37,851 nt of DNA from Fibrobacterota bacterium (GCA_023412475.1 JAEYNR010000036.1:1-37851), one strand, 5' to 3'; numbered from the stretch's first letter, positions 1 to 9,128 are shown. Numbers and translations are program-made. Notes: a model not told the origin generated them from the letters alone.

Positions 1-87
1 GGTTCGATCGGCAATCCCACGTCTCCCGAGAAACGATATTTTACTCCTGTAAAGGCTGTCTGGAGCCCAAAATCGGTGTCCCGAAGC

Positions 88-232
88 CCGGGCAACTGCT
101 AATCGAGTCCGGGGAACTGATAATCGACCCCGGGCAACTGCTGATCGAGGCCGGGGACTTCATTTCAAATCCGGGCAAAGCTAAACGAGCCCGGGCAACT
201 GCTAAGCGACCCCGGGGAACTGATAATCGACC
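88..232. repeat. Seven-unit 21-bp degenerate tandem repeat
   Basis: About seven units of 20-21 bp follow each other, each opening with CCGGGCAA or CCGGGGAA; two alternating types can be read, CCGGGCAACTGCTAATCGA and CCGGGGAACTGATAATCGA. Units 4 and 5 (about 151-190) are 20 bp and more diverged, so the period slips there. Plus frame 3 is open from base 3 to about 285 and reads the first units as a heptad-like repeat (PGQLLIE, SGELIID, PGQLLIE). The block could therefore be the 3' end of a gene entering from the left, but the later length changes put the remaining units in another frame. I call it a DNA repeat and leave the coding question open. Confidence 0.75.
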
Positions 233-285
233 CTCAGGGAGCCTAAAATGCCATTCTGAGTATCAAGGATGCAACTCGGGAAAAT

Positions 286-844
286 AAAAAGAACAGTGGA
301 GAACCGGTAATTTGAATGATCAGTTGCGCGACCGTATCCCAGAAAGGAAAAAGCGCAATAAGCTAATTATTTAATTAATTTCTGTTCAAAATATGCCGGT
401 TTTTAAAAAACATGTTTACATGAAATATCAATCTTACCACACACTAGTTTAAATACCGCTTGTGTGCCATGTTCTCGACAATAAGCCGGGCTGAAAATGC
501 TCAATGTGATCTTTAATGTCGGTGAAAAAGAACTGTGGCTTCATTGAATATCGCAATCTCATCAGGGGTGTCCTTTCTAAGTTTATTTTTTGTAACTATT
601 TACTAATCTGGCTTGTGGCCCCCTTTTATGTCAAGTATAATTTCAAGTTTTTGTATTTTGAACAGAAACTAATTAACCAGAATAAACGCCGATTTTGGTA
701 AAAAATAGAGCCATAAAAACCTTCTTGTTGTGGATGGTAAATTATAACAGGATGTGTGGTGTTTTACAGGAGATTTGGTTAGAATTGTTGGAAATTGTCC
801 GGATATCTGATTTATGTAAGAAATCCGGACTAGTTTATCAGAAC
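286..844. other. Intergenic stretch without a convincing gene
   Basis: AT-rich sequence. Two short plus-strand open frames (516-701 and 695-967) lack a good ribosome binding site and any recognisable protein features, and the second overlaps the small secreted protein gene on the other strand. The only structure I would name is the hairpin at 797-830, listed separately. No tRNA-like fold was noticed. Confidence 0.5.
797..830 (-). terminator. Hairpin downstream of small secreted protein copy A
   Basis: The arms GTCCGGAT (797-804) and ATCCGGAC (823-830) form an 8-bp perfect stem about 15 bases past the stop codon of the minus-strand gene at 845-1171. The same hairpin recurs after the paralogous gene at 2587-2621, with the loop changed but the arms kept. 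That conservation supports a role in transcript ending or stability. A strong U tract is absent, so this is a probable rather than a classic terminator. Confidence 0.5.
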
Positions 845-1171
845 CTAATTGTGGAAATTGACACGGAATATCGGGTATGCGTCATAAATCTTTCCACTTC
901 TATAGATATCAAGTTTTTTAGATTTGGTAATAGCATTCATTGCACTGGCATAAATAATATTGGCTAACTCAGTTCCGAGCTCCATCGAGTAGGTTCTATT
1001 ATTTGAGCAGTATATAAACATTTGGCCACAGCCTGTATTGTAATCACCGACATAAACCGATCTAACTGACAAATTGTTGTCCCAGGCACAGTTAGATGTA
1101 TCTGGCTCAGTGGCAAAAATTCCGAAAGAAATGGAAAGAAGTAAAAGTGTGGTAATTGACAAAGTTTTCAT
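845..1171 (-). CDS. Small secreted protein, copy A
   Basis: A 108-residue protein with a clear Sec signal peptide: Lys at position 2, a Leu/Ile/Ser-rich core at about 5-18, and probable cleavage after IFA near residue 20. The mature part of about 88 residues has three cysteines and the stretches VGDYNTG, ELGTELANIIYASAM and a C-terminal RVNFHN. The gene is a paralog of 2636-2968. The signal peptides are identical (25 of 25 residues), while the mature parts are only roughly 60 per cent alike. The layout (exported, ELGTE-ANxIY-A segment, Phe/Ile-His/Arg-Asn end) recalls small uncharacterised exported families of marine and anaerobic Gram-negatives, but I cannot name one safely. Function unknown; periplasmic or extracellular by inference. 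Confidence 0.8.
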   Translation of the reverse strand: MKTLSITTLLLLSISFGIFATEPDTSNCAWDNNLSVRSVYVGDYNTGCGQMFIYCSNNRTYSMELGTELANIIYASAMNAITKSKKLDIYRSGKIYDAYPIFRVNFHN

Positions 1172-1344
1172 TTTGTATTTCTTTCAAATAGTTGTTGAAA
1201 AATGCATACTTAGATAGAAAAAGATTGACCTTGCATGGTATAAACGATCCAACTGTCTGAAACAGCGAATCGCTTCCGTAGTTCTCTGGTTTCGGATAAG
1301 AACGATAGCTGTCCATGTTGTCTCCATTACGTTTTAATTTATAA

Positions 1345-2544
1345 TCAATCAAAAAAAGTGTTTAAAACCGGTTCAGAGAATAGTGATGGAGCATTCACAT
1401 TAACTTTGACTCTATGTAGAGGTAAATCTGTTCTTTGCCCCAAACCTTCCTCTTCGGGACGAAAGTAAGCGTTTATGTAGTAAATATAAAATTCCTTTCC
1501 GACGATACTAGAGACAGAATTTGCGTCACCAGAAATAGATGCAAAGAAAGGGTAAACCGGAAACCTGTCTTTTTCATTTACAATGGTATCGCTGGCAACT
1601 TTTTGTTTGTGCGACCAGGAAATTCCATCTGTTGATCTATAAAGAAATAACCCCTTACCTATAATGTCACGGACCAGTAACATATACTGTTTTAAATGTC
1701 TGCAATATGCAGCATCTGTATGGACATCAAGGTATTGTTTATTGATTACTGGAGAACCTAAGCCATCTATTCCATCCTGAGTAAAACTCTTTGAGGAACT
1801 ATCGTACTTATGCCATGTTGTTACAGTGGAGTTTCTCGCAGCTAAAATGACATCACTAAGTTTTGCCCGTGCTACTGAGGGATATTTTGTTGAATTTGAT
1901 AGCCCGTATTCATTAAAGTAAACATAAATGGAGTCACCGATTATAAGATTGGCAGCTCCTCCGATATTTACAGCATCATTCAGTACTCCACCTGGCAACA
2001 GCATGGGTCTCCAGTTATAAACACCGATAATATCACCACAAAAAGTCCAGGAATCGCCCAGGTTATTTGAGTAACATAAGCCTATTCTATAAATGGCGGG
2101 ATAATTTGGATAATCATTAAGAAAACCTTGCATGTATTCCATATGCAGAAGGCCTAAAAGTTCATTTCCACCAATTGCTATGACATTTTTTAAGTATATG
2201 TTGGCGTAATTTGTAACACCAGGAACATAGTTGAATGTAACATGGTCTTGCAGGTGTGGTGGGATTGTGAAAGAACTCGGGTGGGATAGTACGGCGGAAT
2301 ACCTTTTAGGATCTTCCATAGGACCCCAGAATTTATATGTGGTAATCGCGGTTGAGGAAAATAAAAAGGTATTATTATTATCTTTTTTCAGTGTTGCACA
2401 AACTGCATCACATATTGCCACCGGGTCTTCTGAATAAATCTGAGTGCGTTCGGAAAAGGTAATCGTATCTGCGGCGATAGTGATACTGAATAAAATAGAC
2501 AAATGAAATAATAGTTTTATTGAAAAATTCAGGACAGACGACAT
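1345..2544 (-). CDS. Secreted beta-propeller-like protein (sialidase/glycosidase-like fold)
   Basis: A 399-residue exported protein. The signal peptide spans about residues 1-24 (hydrophobic core with cleavage near TIAA), and the start is preceded by an AAAAGGGATC ribosome binding site. Short blade-like segments recur, such as LCYSNNLGDSWTFCGDI, NIGGAANLIIGDSIYVYFNEYG and YRSTDGISWSHKQ; the last resembles an Asp-box (S-x-D-G-x-x-W) of sialidase-type propellers. This suggests a five- or six-bladed propeller of the kind seen in sialidases and GH43/GH32-type enzymes. I cannot assign a catalytic triad, so enzyme activity is not claimed. It lies between two copies of a small secreted protein gene, all on the minus strand, each followed by its own intergenic gap. 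Confidence 0.75.
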   Translation of the reverse strand: MSSVLNFSIKLLFHLSILFSITIAADTITFSERTQIYSEDPVAICDAVCATLKKDNNNTFLFSSTAITTYKFWGPMEDPKRYSAVLSHPSSFTIPPHLQDHVTFNYVPGVTNYANIYLKNVIAIGGNELLGLLHMEYMQGFLNDYPNYPAIYRIGLCYSNNLGDSWTFCGDIIGVYNWRPMLLPGGVLNDAVNIGGAANLIIGDSIYVYFNEYGLSNSTKYPSVARAKLSDVILAARNSTVTTWHKYDSSSKSFTQDGIDGLGSPVINKQYLDVHTDAAYCRHLKQYMLLVRDIIGKGLFLYRSTDGISWSHKQKVASDTIVNEKDRFPVYPFFASISGDANSVSSIVGKEFYIYYINAYFRPEEEGLGQRTDLPLHRVKVNVNAPSLFSEPVLNTFFD

Positions 2545-2586
2545 AAAGTGATCCCTTTTATTATTCGGTTAAAATTGTTGTAAAGT

Positions 2587-2621
2587 GTCCGGATATCCCC
2601 TTTTATATAAGGAATCCGGAC
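2587..2621 (-). terminator. Hairpin downstream of small secreted protein copy B
   Basis: The arms GTCCGGAT (2587-2594) and ATCCGGAC (2614-2621) match those behind copy A exactly, while the loop sequence has diverged. It sits about 15 bases past the stop codon of the 2636-2968 gene and before the propeller gene. The retained pairing across the duplication supports a functional hairpin, probably ending the small transcript. Confidence 0.5.
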
Positions 2622-2635
2622 TTGTTTATTAGAAC

Positions 2636-2968
2636 CTAATTGCGAATATTGACACGATATATTCTGTATGTGCCATCATATTCTTTGGCTCTACTTCTAT
2701 AGATGTCCAGTTTTTTAGATTTGGTAAATGCTGTCATCGCGCTTGCATAAATAAGGTTGGCCATTTCAGTTCCGAGCTCAATCGAGTAGCTTTTGCTATT
2801 TGTGCAGTTGAATAAAAGCAGGCCTGAGTTTTTGTTGTAATCGCCGGTATAAATAGTTTCCACTGATAAATAGTAGTCCCAGGTACAGTTAGATGCATCT
2901 GGCTCGGTGGCAAAAATTCCGAAAGAAATGGAAAGAAGTAAAAGTGTGGTAATTGACAAAGTTTTCAT
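2636..2968 (-). CDS. Small secreted protein, copy B
   Basis: A 110-residue exported protein, paralog of the gene at 845-1171. The signal peptide is identical in amino acids, and the DNA under it is nearly identical; the mature region differs at many positions (for example YVGDYNTGCG against YTGDYNKNSG). The conserved block ELGTE-ANxIYASAM-A-TKSKKLDIYRS lies at about residues 65-92. The duplication also covers about 60-90 bases upstream of the start and the downstream hairpin, so it copied a whole transcription unit. No catalytic motif is visible. Probably a periplasmic or released protein of unknown role. Confidence 0.8.
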   Translation of the reverse strand: MKTLSITTLLLLSISFGIFATEPDASNCTWDYYLSVETIYTGDYNKNSGLLLFNCTNSKSYSIELGTEMANLIYASAMTAFTKSKKLDIYRSRAKEYDGTYRIYRVNIRN

Positions 2969-3659
2969 TTTGGATTCCTTTCAAATAGATGTTGAAAATA
3001 CATGTTTATATAGAATAAAAAATATTGATCTCGTAAAGGCCCTCCTTTTAACAAATACTGCCTTTAGCAAGGGAAATAAGTCTTGGAGAATGAATAGTCA
3101 TCTTCTGTTTCGATTTTTTTTTCGGACTATTGGTATTCTTTATTTATCTTATGCAGGAATAACTGTAGATTTGAGTAGATCTGAGTAGGAGGCCGTAAAA
3201 AAGCAGAGCTTTGTTTTGTGCCAGTAACTACTGGTTATTAAAAAACCGTCACAATTATTTCTATCTGATAAAGGCAATCCCGAGCAACTATCGAATTTAA
3301 AGACTTAATTTGAAAAAAACATATTATAAATCATTCACTTAGTACTGCTTACCACTGACCTTAAGTTGATTTTTAATAATAAATATCGTTTAAGCTTCAG
3401 TAATGTACAGGCTATCACTGATAGCTGACAGGCATTTCGATTTTTTTAATTTGTGCCTACAATATAGTGCTTGCAACGTATGGATACAACCTGTTTTAAA
3501 CAGTTTATTTTCTGGAGTTGTACTTAAAAAAAGAGTAAAATTTAAGGCAAAAGTTTAATTTTGAAAATTAAAAAGATGCTGTTCACTTTTTCTGCTTCAC
3601 ATAAATATCTCTTAATCACCAGGAGAATAAATCCTTTAAAAGGTAGAATCGAAAGAATC
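2969..3659. other. Intergenic region upstream of the GLUG-repeat gene
   Basis: AT-rich spacer between two divergent genes, so it should hold promoters in both directions, though I cannot pick convincing -35/-10 pairs. Bases 2969-3040 are the duplicated upstream region shared with 1172-1240. Two small hairpins can be seen: CCAGTA/TACTGG at 3221-3234, followed by a T/A-rich run, and GCTATCA/TGATAGC near 3410-3424. The plus-strand frame at 2907-3188 overlaps the signal peptide of copy B in antisense and is not believable as a gene. Confidence 0.5.
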
Positions 3660-6305
3660 ATGATCATCAAACTGAGTTGTCTGCTGCTTTTTATTTCAAT
3701 ATCTGTTATTAATGCCCAATATTCCGGAGGAGATGGAACAAGGCAAAATCCCTATAAAATATCTACTCCCGATGACCTGGCTTTGATTGTAAAAGATGCA
3801 TACTCAAGCAAATATTTTGTTCAGACCAGTGATATCGATTTAACTCAATACCTTGATACCTGTACCAGTACGGCTCAAATGGGTTGGCTCCCGATAGGGA
3901 TAAACGGTTCTCCTTTTAAAGGGTTTTATGATGGTGCTAACCACAAAATCAAGGGGTTATGGATAGAGAGACCATCAATGGAGGGCACAGGACTTTTTGG
4001 ATATACAAGTGATGCTACTATAATAAATGTAAGTATAGAGATACCGGAGGGGAAAGCGATAACCGGTGGAAAGTCGGTTGCGGCAGTCTGTGGTTTCGCT
4101 GCTTTCGGACAGATTATTAATTGCAAGGTAACCGGTACCATTCGGGGTGAATCGAATGTTGGTGGAATAGCGGGATCAAACTGGGGAACTATACAGAATT
4201 GCTCGGTAAATGCAACCATTAATGCATCTGCAGGGGATTGCGGTGGAATAAGTGGAAGAGCCGCCAACAATAGCTGGATTGTGTTCTGTCAGACTAACTC
4301 CACTGTTACAGGTGTGGATCGGGTGGGGGGAGTGCTTGGAAACTCTAATATGGGTGTTACTATGGTTTTCAACACTTTCTCATCTGGTACTGTTTCCGGC
4401 AAAACTTTTGTCGGTGGAATACTGGGATACGGTGATAGAACCACAAGGTTGTGCAACTCATATACCCTGTCAAAAATAACCGGTGATTCTGCATGCGGAG
4501 GGGTTGCCGGTGTTAATGAAGGAAGTATAAGTAACAGTTACTTTTTGAAGGATACCGATATCAATGTGCAATTATCCGGGATTGGGGAGGACAAAAAAGA
4601 TCAATTACGTAATACTTATGCAGTAAACAGCTCTGGTTTTAAAAGCAAAGCGACATTTCCATGGTGGGATTTTGATTTTGTGTGGAAAATTGATCCTTCT
4701 GTGAATAACGGTTACCCCTTTACCTCACTTAAACCTGCAGATGAAATTTACAGTGGTCAGGGAACCGAAAGCTCCCCGTTTATTATTACCACTCCCGAAC
4801 AGCTTCAGGCTTTGAATTACTTCGGAGCCGATTCATCGCTATTTTTCAGATTGCGTTTAGATATCGATCTTTCTATTTACTTGTCATCATCGGGGACCGG
4901 GTACAACAATGGATGTGGATGGCTTCCTGTTGAGAGGTTAAATGGCAATTTAAACGGAGCTGGACATTATATCAAGGGGCTATGGATAGAACGTCCTTAT
5001 GAGGTTTATTCTGGTCTGATAAATTTGTGCTCTGGAAAGATAAACGGACTTGGAGTTGAAGGGGATGAAAAAAAATGGATCACTGGTTTGAACTATGCGG
5101 GTATCCTTTGCAGCAGGACATTCAGCAGTTCAGTTGTCAGCGACTGTTATACTAAAGGCAGAGTCAGGGCAACAGATCTTTCTGGGGGGTTTAATGGGAT
5201 GGAAAGGTTGGTTGGTGGACTGATTGGAGATAATAGTGGAAAAATGCAAAATTGCTATTCATTAGCAGATTGTCATTCTGAGCAGAAAGATTCTGTCACC
5301 AAGACTAACAGTGATGGCGTTGGTGGATTAGTTGGTAAGAATGATCTGGGCAGTATCATCGATTGTTATGCAAAAGGAAAAATAACATGTAAATCCAGCA
5401 ATTCTGGAGGTCTGGCAGGGTTTAATCAGGGTATTGTTACCAACTGTTATGCTTCAGGGGAGGTTGTCGCAGAAGGAAGGGCAAGCAGTGCCGGTGGTTT
5501 AATTGGTATGAACACAACAATCGCTGAACCTGGCAACGGTTTTATTACCTTGAGCTATGCAACCGGAAGTGTGTCTGCAAATGGCACATTGGCAGAAGCT
5601 GGTGGTTTGGTGGGTACAATGATGGCCCGTTATGGTGGAACGATCAGAGATGCTTTTTGCACTGGTAATGTGAGTGTATCCGGAGAGTCGGCAGTGGCAG
5701 GGGGTTTTGTTGGATATTGCTCCGGGGTGATTGAGAACTGTTATTCTGTGGGATCGGTCAGTTTGACAGGAAGCAGTCCCTCTGTGGGTGGATTTGCAGG
5801 TAAAAATACCAACTCATTTCTGAGCTGTTATTATTTAAAGAGTGATCAGATTAATGCTGGATTTGCAGCCATAGGAGCTGATAATAATACTGAAGCACCT
5901 CAGTTGGGCAATATTAGTGGCAAGACAGATGGTGAATTGAAAATTAAAGAAACTTTTAATGGGTGGAATTTCGATTCTGTCTGGACAATAAAGGAAAATG
6001 TTTCTTGTCCTGCACTGAAAAACGGATTAATTGTTGTTGTCAAACCATCAGTAAGAGAATCTGATCAAAAGCAAAGGACATTTTTAAGGATTGGTAATGG
6101 TACACTTTTGTACAGTATCTCTGAAAGGGAGCAGAATTCCGAACTGATTCTCTTTAACAGTAAAGGTCAGATGGTCAGGAAATATTCAAATCTGCAAGGT
6201 TCTGGAGCTCTCAGAGTACAGGGGATGGTTTCCGGGCTTTATTTTGCGCAAACAAAAAGCCGTCAGGGAAGTGGGCGTTTTTACAGAGTTAGTTTTTTGG
6301 AGTGA
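3660..6305 (+). CDS. Exported GLUG-repeat surface protein with sorting-like C-terminus
   Basis: An 881-residue protein from the ATG at 3660. A longer TTG start at 3561 would put 33 charged residues before the signal peptide and is unlikely. The signal peptide spans residues 1-19 (cleavage after VINA). Two similar modules follow, each opening with a G-x-GT-x-x-x-P-[YF]-x-I-[ST]-TP motif (about residues 24-40 and 365-382) and then ITG/GLUG-type repeats such as VGGIAGSNWGTIQNCSV and VGGLVGKNDLGSIIDCY. The predicted shape is a repetitive beta-helix rich in Gly and in N-C-[YS] turns. The last roughly 80 residues (GNGTLLYSISE ... VSGLYFAQTKSR ... YRVSFLE) resemble a type IX secretion sorting/Por-type domain. 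This implies export to the cell surface, perhaps for adhesion or substrate contact; that role is inferred. Confidence 0.85.
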   Translation: MIIKLSCLLLFISISVINAQYSGGDGTRQNPYKISTPDDLALIVKDAYSSKYFVQTSDIDLTQYLDTCTSTAQMGWLPIGINGSPFKGFYDGANHKIKGLWIERPSMEGTGLFGYTSDATIINVSIEIPEGKAITGGKSVAAVCGFAAFGQIINCKVTGTIRGESNVGGIAGSNWGTIQNCSVNATINASAGDCGGISGRAANNSWIVFCQTNSTVTGVDRVGGVLGNSNMGVTMVFNTFSSGTVSGKTFVGGILGYGDRTTRLCNSYTLSKITGDSACGGVAGVNEGSISNSYFLKDTDINVQLSGIGEDKKDQLRNTYAVNSSGFKSKATFPWWDFDFVWKIDPSVNNGYPFTSLKPADEIYSGQGTESSPFIITTPEQLQALNYFGADSSLFFRLRLDIDLSIYLSSSGTGYNNGCGWLPVERLNGNLNGAGHYIKGLWIERPYEVYSGLINLCSGKINGLGVEGDEKKWITGLNYAGILCSRTFSSSVVSDCYTKGRVRATDLSGGFNGMERLVGGLIGDNSGKMQNCYSLADCHSEQKDSVTKTNSDGVGGLVGKNDLGSIIDCYAKGKITCKSSNSGGLAGFNQGIVTNCYASGEVVAEGRASSAGGLIGMNTTIAEPGNGFITLSYATGSVSANGTLAEAGGLVGTMMARYGGTIRDAFCTGNVSVSGESAVAGGFVGYCSGVIENCYSVGSVSLTGSSPSVGGFAGKNTNSFLSCYYLKSDQINAGFAAIGADNNTEAPQLGNISGKTDGELKIKETFNGWNFDSVWTIKENVSCPALKNGLIVVVKPSVRESDQKQRTFLRIGNGTLLYSISEREQNSELILFNSKGQMVRKYSNLQGSGALRVQGMVSGLYFAQTKSRQGSGRFYRVSFLE

Positions 6306-6403
6306 GAATGGGGTTAAATTGCGGTAATATATTAAATAGAAGAAGATGCAGAACCTGCTATAGTATACTTATACACCCTTGAAATCTTTCCAGTAGCTTG
6401 TTT

Positions 6404-6694
6404 TCACCCGAAATAATAAGCCTGAAGGAATAAATAGTTTGAACAGCAAATACAGGTATTATCGAAGGAAGTTTTTAAGTTTTTTTCCTTATTCAATAAT
6501 GGCTCTCCCATGCCCTGAAGCTTTATTGATGTAAGGTATGGAGCCATGTGAAGAATTTTTTTGAATGCATCTAAGCTCAAATCCCGACTCTTGCGATTCC
6601 ACTTTGGGACCTGACAACTTTTACACTTCAGATTACAACGGACGGTTGGTTCTATATCCAGGTGCAGGGGCTCAGAAAAAACCGGTAATCCCAT
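6404..6694 (-). pseudogene. N-terminal remnant of a radical SAM protein
   Basis: From the ATG at 6694 (a TTG at 6706 is also possible) the frame reads a typical radical SAM opening: IEPTVRCNLKCKSC, with the CX3CX2C cluster motif that binds the 4Fe-4S centre and S-adenosylmethionine, then KLQGMGEPLLNK, the usual GGE-like strand. After about 65 residues the similarity stops and an unrelated Cys-rich tail of about 30 residues leads to a stop. Whole proteins of this SPASM/radical SAM kind usually exceed 300 residues, so about three quarters are missing. I found no continuation in the other minus frames. Best read as a truncated, non-functional gene. Confidence 0.65.
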
Positions 6695-6706
6695 AATAGT
6701 TATCAA

Positions 6707-7430
6707 TACGGGATTTTTGGGCGCGCATAAAGCGTATCCACTGACAGATATGCTTCATGCTTTTTCGAATTTTAAAACTCTATATGAAATCCCTAAGTTA
6801 AAAAAAGTTTCTTCAATGGATTTATTTTTCCTGTGAAGGTGGATCATGATTCCAAAGCTGGCTCTGTCCCGGGTCTTAAGTCTTGAAGAATTAGCGGTTC
6901 ATAGTGGTCGCAGGAAATTGCAATTTCAAGGGAGAACCATTGTTGAATAAGAATATTTTTGGAAGGAAAGATCCGCTTTAATTACATCATCCTCTTTATA
7001 AATTCCATTAAATGTTGATTAAATTGTAATTGCCACTCGGTAAGTTGAGCCAATAGAATAGAACAGTGTTCTTTTTCTTCAAAAAAATAGTATACAAGGG
7101 GGCATAATTATGAATCTGAGTCATAAGAATCTTCAGATTCAGGAAATATTAAAAAATTGATTTTGTGCAATCTTATTGTAAAATTGTATAATTGAAGAAA
7201 CATAGAACGGGCAGGCCACAATAACGGCAGTAATACTACAGAATATAAAGAATTACGTTGCAGACATAGTGGCTATTTAGCTTGGAGCCATTTAATCAAG
7301 ATTTTCCCCTTTGCTAAGAACGGTGAGAGAAATGGATGCCTGAGTAATCGCTAAAGATGCTGCTGGTTATTTGACCGGGAGATGATATAAAAATAGTGCA
7401 GAAAAAAGAATCATAAAAGGAAATGGTAAA
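6707..7430. other. Intergenic region between radical SAM remnant and chemoreceptor
   Basis: About 720 bases with no recognisable gene. A 34-codon plus-strand frame from the ATG at 6846 and a 16-codon frame from an ATG near 7111 have passable ribosome binding sites but no family features. A TATAAT box lies at 7187-7192 without a good -35 partner; it could belong to the chemoreceptor promoter, leaving a leader of about 240 bases. The region may contain further eroded parts of the radical SAM gene's neighbourhood. Confidence 0.4.
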
Positions 7431-9128
7431 ATGCTTAAACAGCAATCTCTGAAAACAAAAATCATACTTACAGCAATAGCGGCACTTTTGATAACAACGA
7501 TATCATTACTGAGTGTGACAGGGATAATTGTAGGAAAACAATTCGTAGAATTATCAACGACCAGTTTGTCAATGAAATTGTCCGGTGACATTCATTCAAG
7601 CAGGGATTACCTTAAATCATCTTTTGGAAGTTTGAGCTATAAAAATAACAAGCTTTACGACAGTAACAACAATCCAATAGACAGTAGTTTTGAATTTGTT
7701 GATTCTATTACATCTAAATTAGGTGTAGTAGCTACTGTATTTATCAAAGACAAAGATGATTTCCGAAGAATCATTACCAGTGTTCTAAATGATAAAGGTG
7801 AGCGGGTTATAGGGACAAAATTAGGAAAAGAAAGCGCTGCCTATGAACCTGTCACTCGTAAAAACACATACATAGGCAATGCAGATATTTTAGGAAAACC
7901 TTACCTCACGATCTACGATCCGATAATAGATGAGAAAAACGATATTATCGGGATTCTTTTTCTGGGAATAGCATTTGAGGAAATCAATAAAACTATCGAA
8001 ACAAACTTCATATACTTATTATCAATATCATCGACATTAACTGTTGTTGTAATAATAGTTGTTGCATTACTTCTGTTATATGTTATTAACAGACTATTTT
8101 CTCCACTGAAAAATATTTTACTGATGCTTAAAGATATTTCGGAAGGGGAGGGGGATCTGACCAGACGGCTGGATGCAAGAAGTAAAGATGAAACAGGTGA
8201 GATTTCTGCTTATTTTAATAAATTTGTGGAAAAACTTCAGGATATAATCCGAAAAATTTCAGGCAATGCCAACACAGTAACTTCTTCAGCCATCGGCCTT
8301 ACCTCTGTTTCAACCCAAATCGCTGCCAATGCTGAAGAGATGAGCATGCAAACTTACAATGTTGCATCAACTACAGAAGAGGCAAACACCAATATTAATT
8401 CCATTTCCTCCGCTGCAGAGGAAATGTCTTATTCAGCAAACAGTGTTGCTACGGCAATTGAGGAGATGAGTGCATCACTCAATGAAGTTGCCCGGAACTG
8501 TCAGAAAGAATTCCAGATTGCTAATGAGGCTAATGAGCATGCAAAAAGCAGCATGGATATAATGGATAAACTGGGAGTTGCGGCAAAATCAATTGGCAGA
8601 GTCGTTGATGTTATAAATGATATTGCAAACCAGACAAATCTTCTTGCCCTTAATGCAACAATTGAGGCTGCATCGGCTGGTGAAGCCGGAAAAGGTTTTT
8701 CTGTAGTAGCCAATGAAGTTAAAGCTCTTGCAAAGCAGACATCACAGGCAACACTCGAAATACAGAAACAAATTGAAGAGATGCAAACAAATACAGAGTC
8801 AGCGGTTAACGCAATAGAGTCTGTTTCAAAGGTAATAGAAGAAGTCAATTTAATATCTCAAACAATTGTAAGTGCAGTAGAGCAGCAGAGTGCAACGATA
8901 AATGATATATCCAGAAATGTAAGCGAGGTAAGTATCAGTGCTCGGGAAGTATCAAAAAATGTTGCGAAATCGGCAAGTGGACTCTCCGAGATTTCTTCAA
9001 CTATTGCCGGAGTAAACGACGCTGTAACCGACACTGCAAAAGGCATTGTACAAGTTAAAACAAGTGCAGAGGAATTGTCTATACTTTCTGAAGGACTCAA
9101 AGCACTTTTAGGGCAGTTCAAATTTTAA
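7431..9128 (+). CDS. Methyl-accepting chemotaxis protein (periplasmic Cache sensor)
   Basis: A 565-residue transmembrane chemoreceptor. Membrane segment 1 is at about residues 10-34. The periplasmic sensor at 35-190 has the pattern of the Cache_3/Cache_2 fusion type (AT-VF-x-KDKDDF-R-I, VIGTKL, GKPYLT-YDPI-D, IIGILFLGI). Membrane segment 2 is at 193-218, a HAMP domain at about 219-272, and then a long coiled-coil signalling domain. The hairpin tip IANQTNLLALNATIEAAS followed by AGEAGKGFSVVANEVK (about 398-429) is the CheA/CheW contact region; the usual IEAARAGE is IEAASAGE here. There is no C-terminal CheR/CheB tether pentapeptide. Start: AAAGGAAATGG precedes the ATG. It stands alone with no che genes nearby. 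The ligand is unknown; Cache sensors of this type often bind small organic acids. Confidence 0.93.
   Translation: MLKQQSLKTKIILTAIAALLITTISLLSVTGIIVGKQFVELSTTSLSMKLSGDIHSSRDYLKSSFGSLSYKNNKLYDSNNNPIDSSFEFVDSITSKLGVVATVFIKDKDDFRRIITSVLNDKGERVIGTKLGKESAAYEPVTRKNTYIGNADILGKPYLTIYDPIIDEKNDIIGILFLGIAFEEINKTIETNFIYLLSISSTLTVVVIIVVALLLLYVINRLFSPLKNILLMLKDISEGEGDLTRRLDARSKDETGEISAYFNKFVEKLQDIIRKISGNANTVTSSAIGLTSVSTQIAANAEEMSMQTYNVASTTEEANTNINSISSAAEEMSYSANSVATAIEEMSASLNEVARNCQKEFQIANEANEHAKSSMDIMDKLGVAAKSIGRVVDVINDIANQTNLLALNATIEAASAGEAGKGFSVVANEVKALAKQTSQATLEIQKQIEEMQTNTESAVNAIESVSKVIEEVNLISQTIVSAVEQQSATINDISRNVSEVSISAREVSKNVAKSASGLSEISSTIAGVNDAVTDTAKGIVQVKTSAEELSILSEGLKALLGQFKF

Noticed and set aside
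516..967. Two short plus-strand frames that could be small genes
   Set aside because: No ribosome binding site or family pattern; the second runs antisense through the small secreted protein gene.
1107..1352. 81-codon minus-strand frame between the propeller gene and small protein copy A
   Set aside because: Overlaps the signal peptide coding region of copy A in another frame, has no protein-like features, and lies over the duplicated upstream DNA.
6846..6950. 34-codon frame with a passable ribosome binding site
   Set aside because: No similarity to anything I know and no conservation evidence; kept only as a note in the intergenic entry.
8501..9121. Long minus-strand frames inside the chemoreceptor gene
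   Set aside because: Ser/Ala-rich antisense shadows of the coiled-coil coding sequence.
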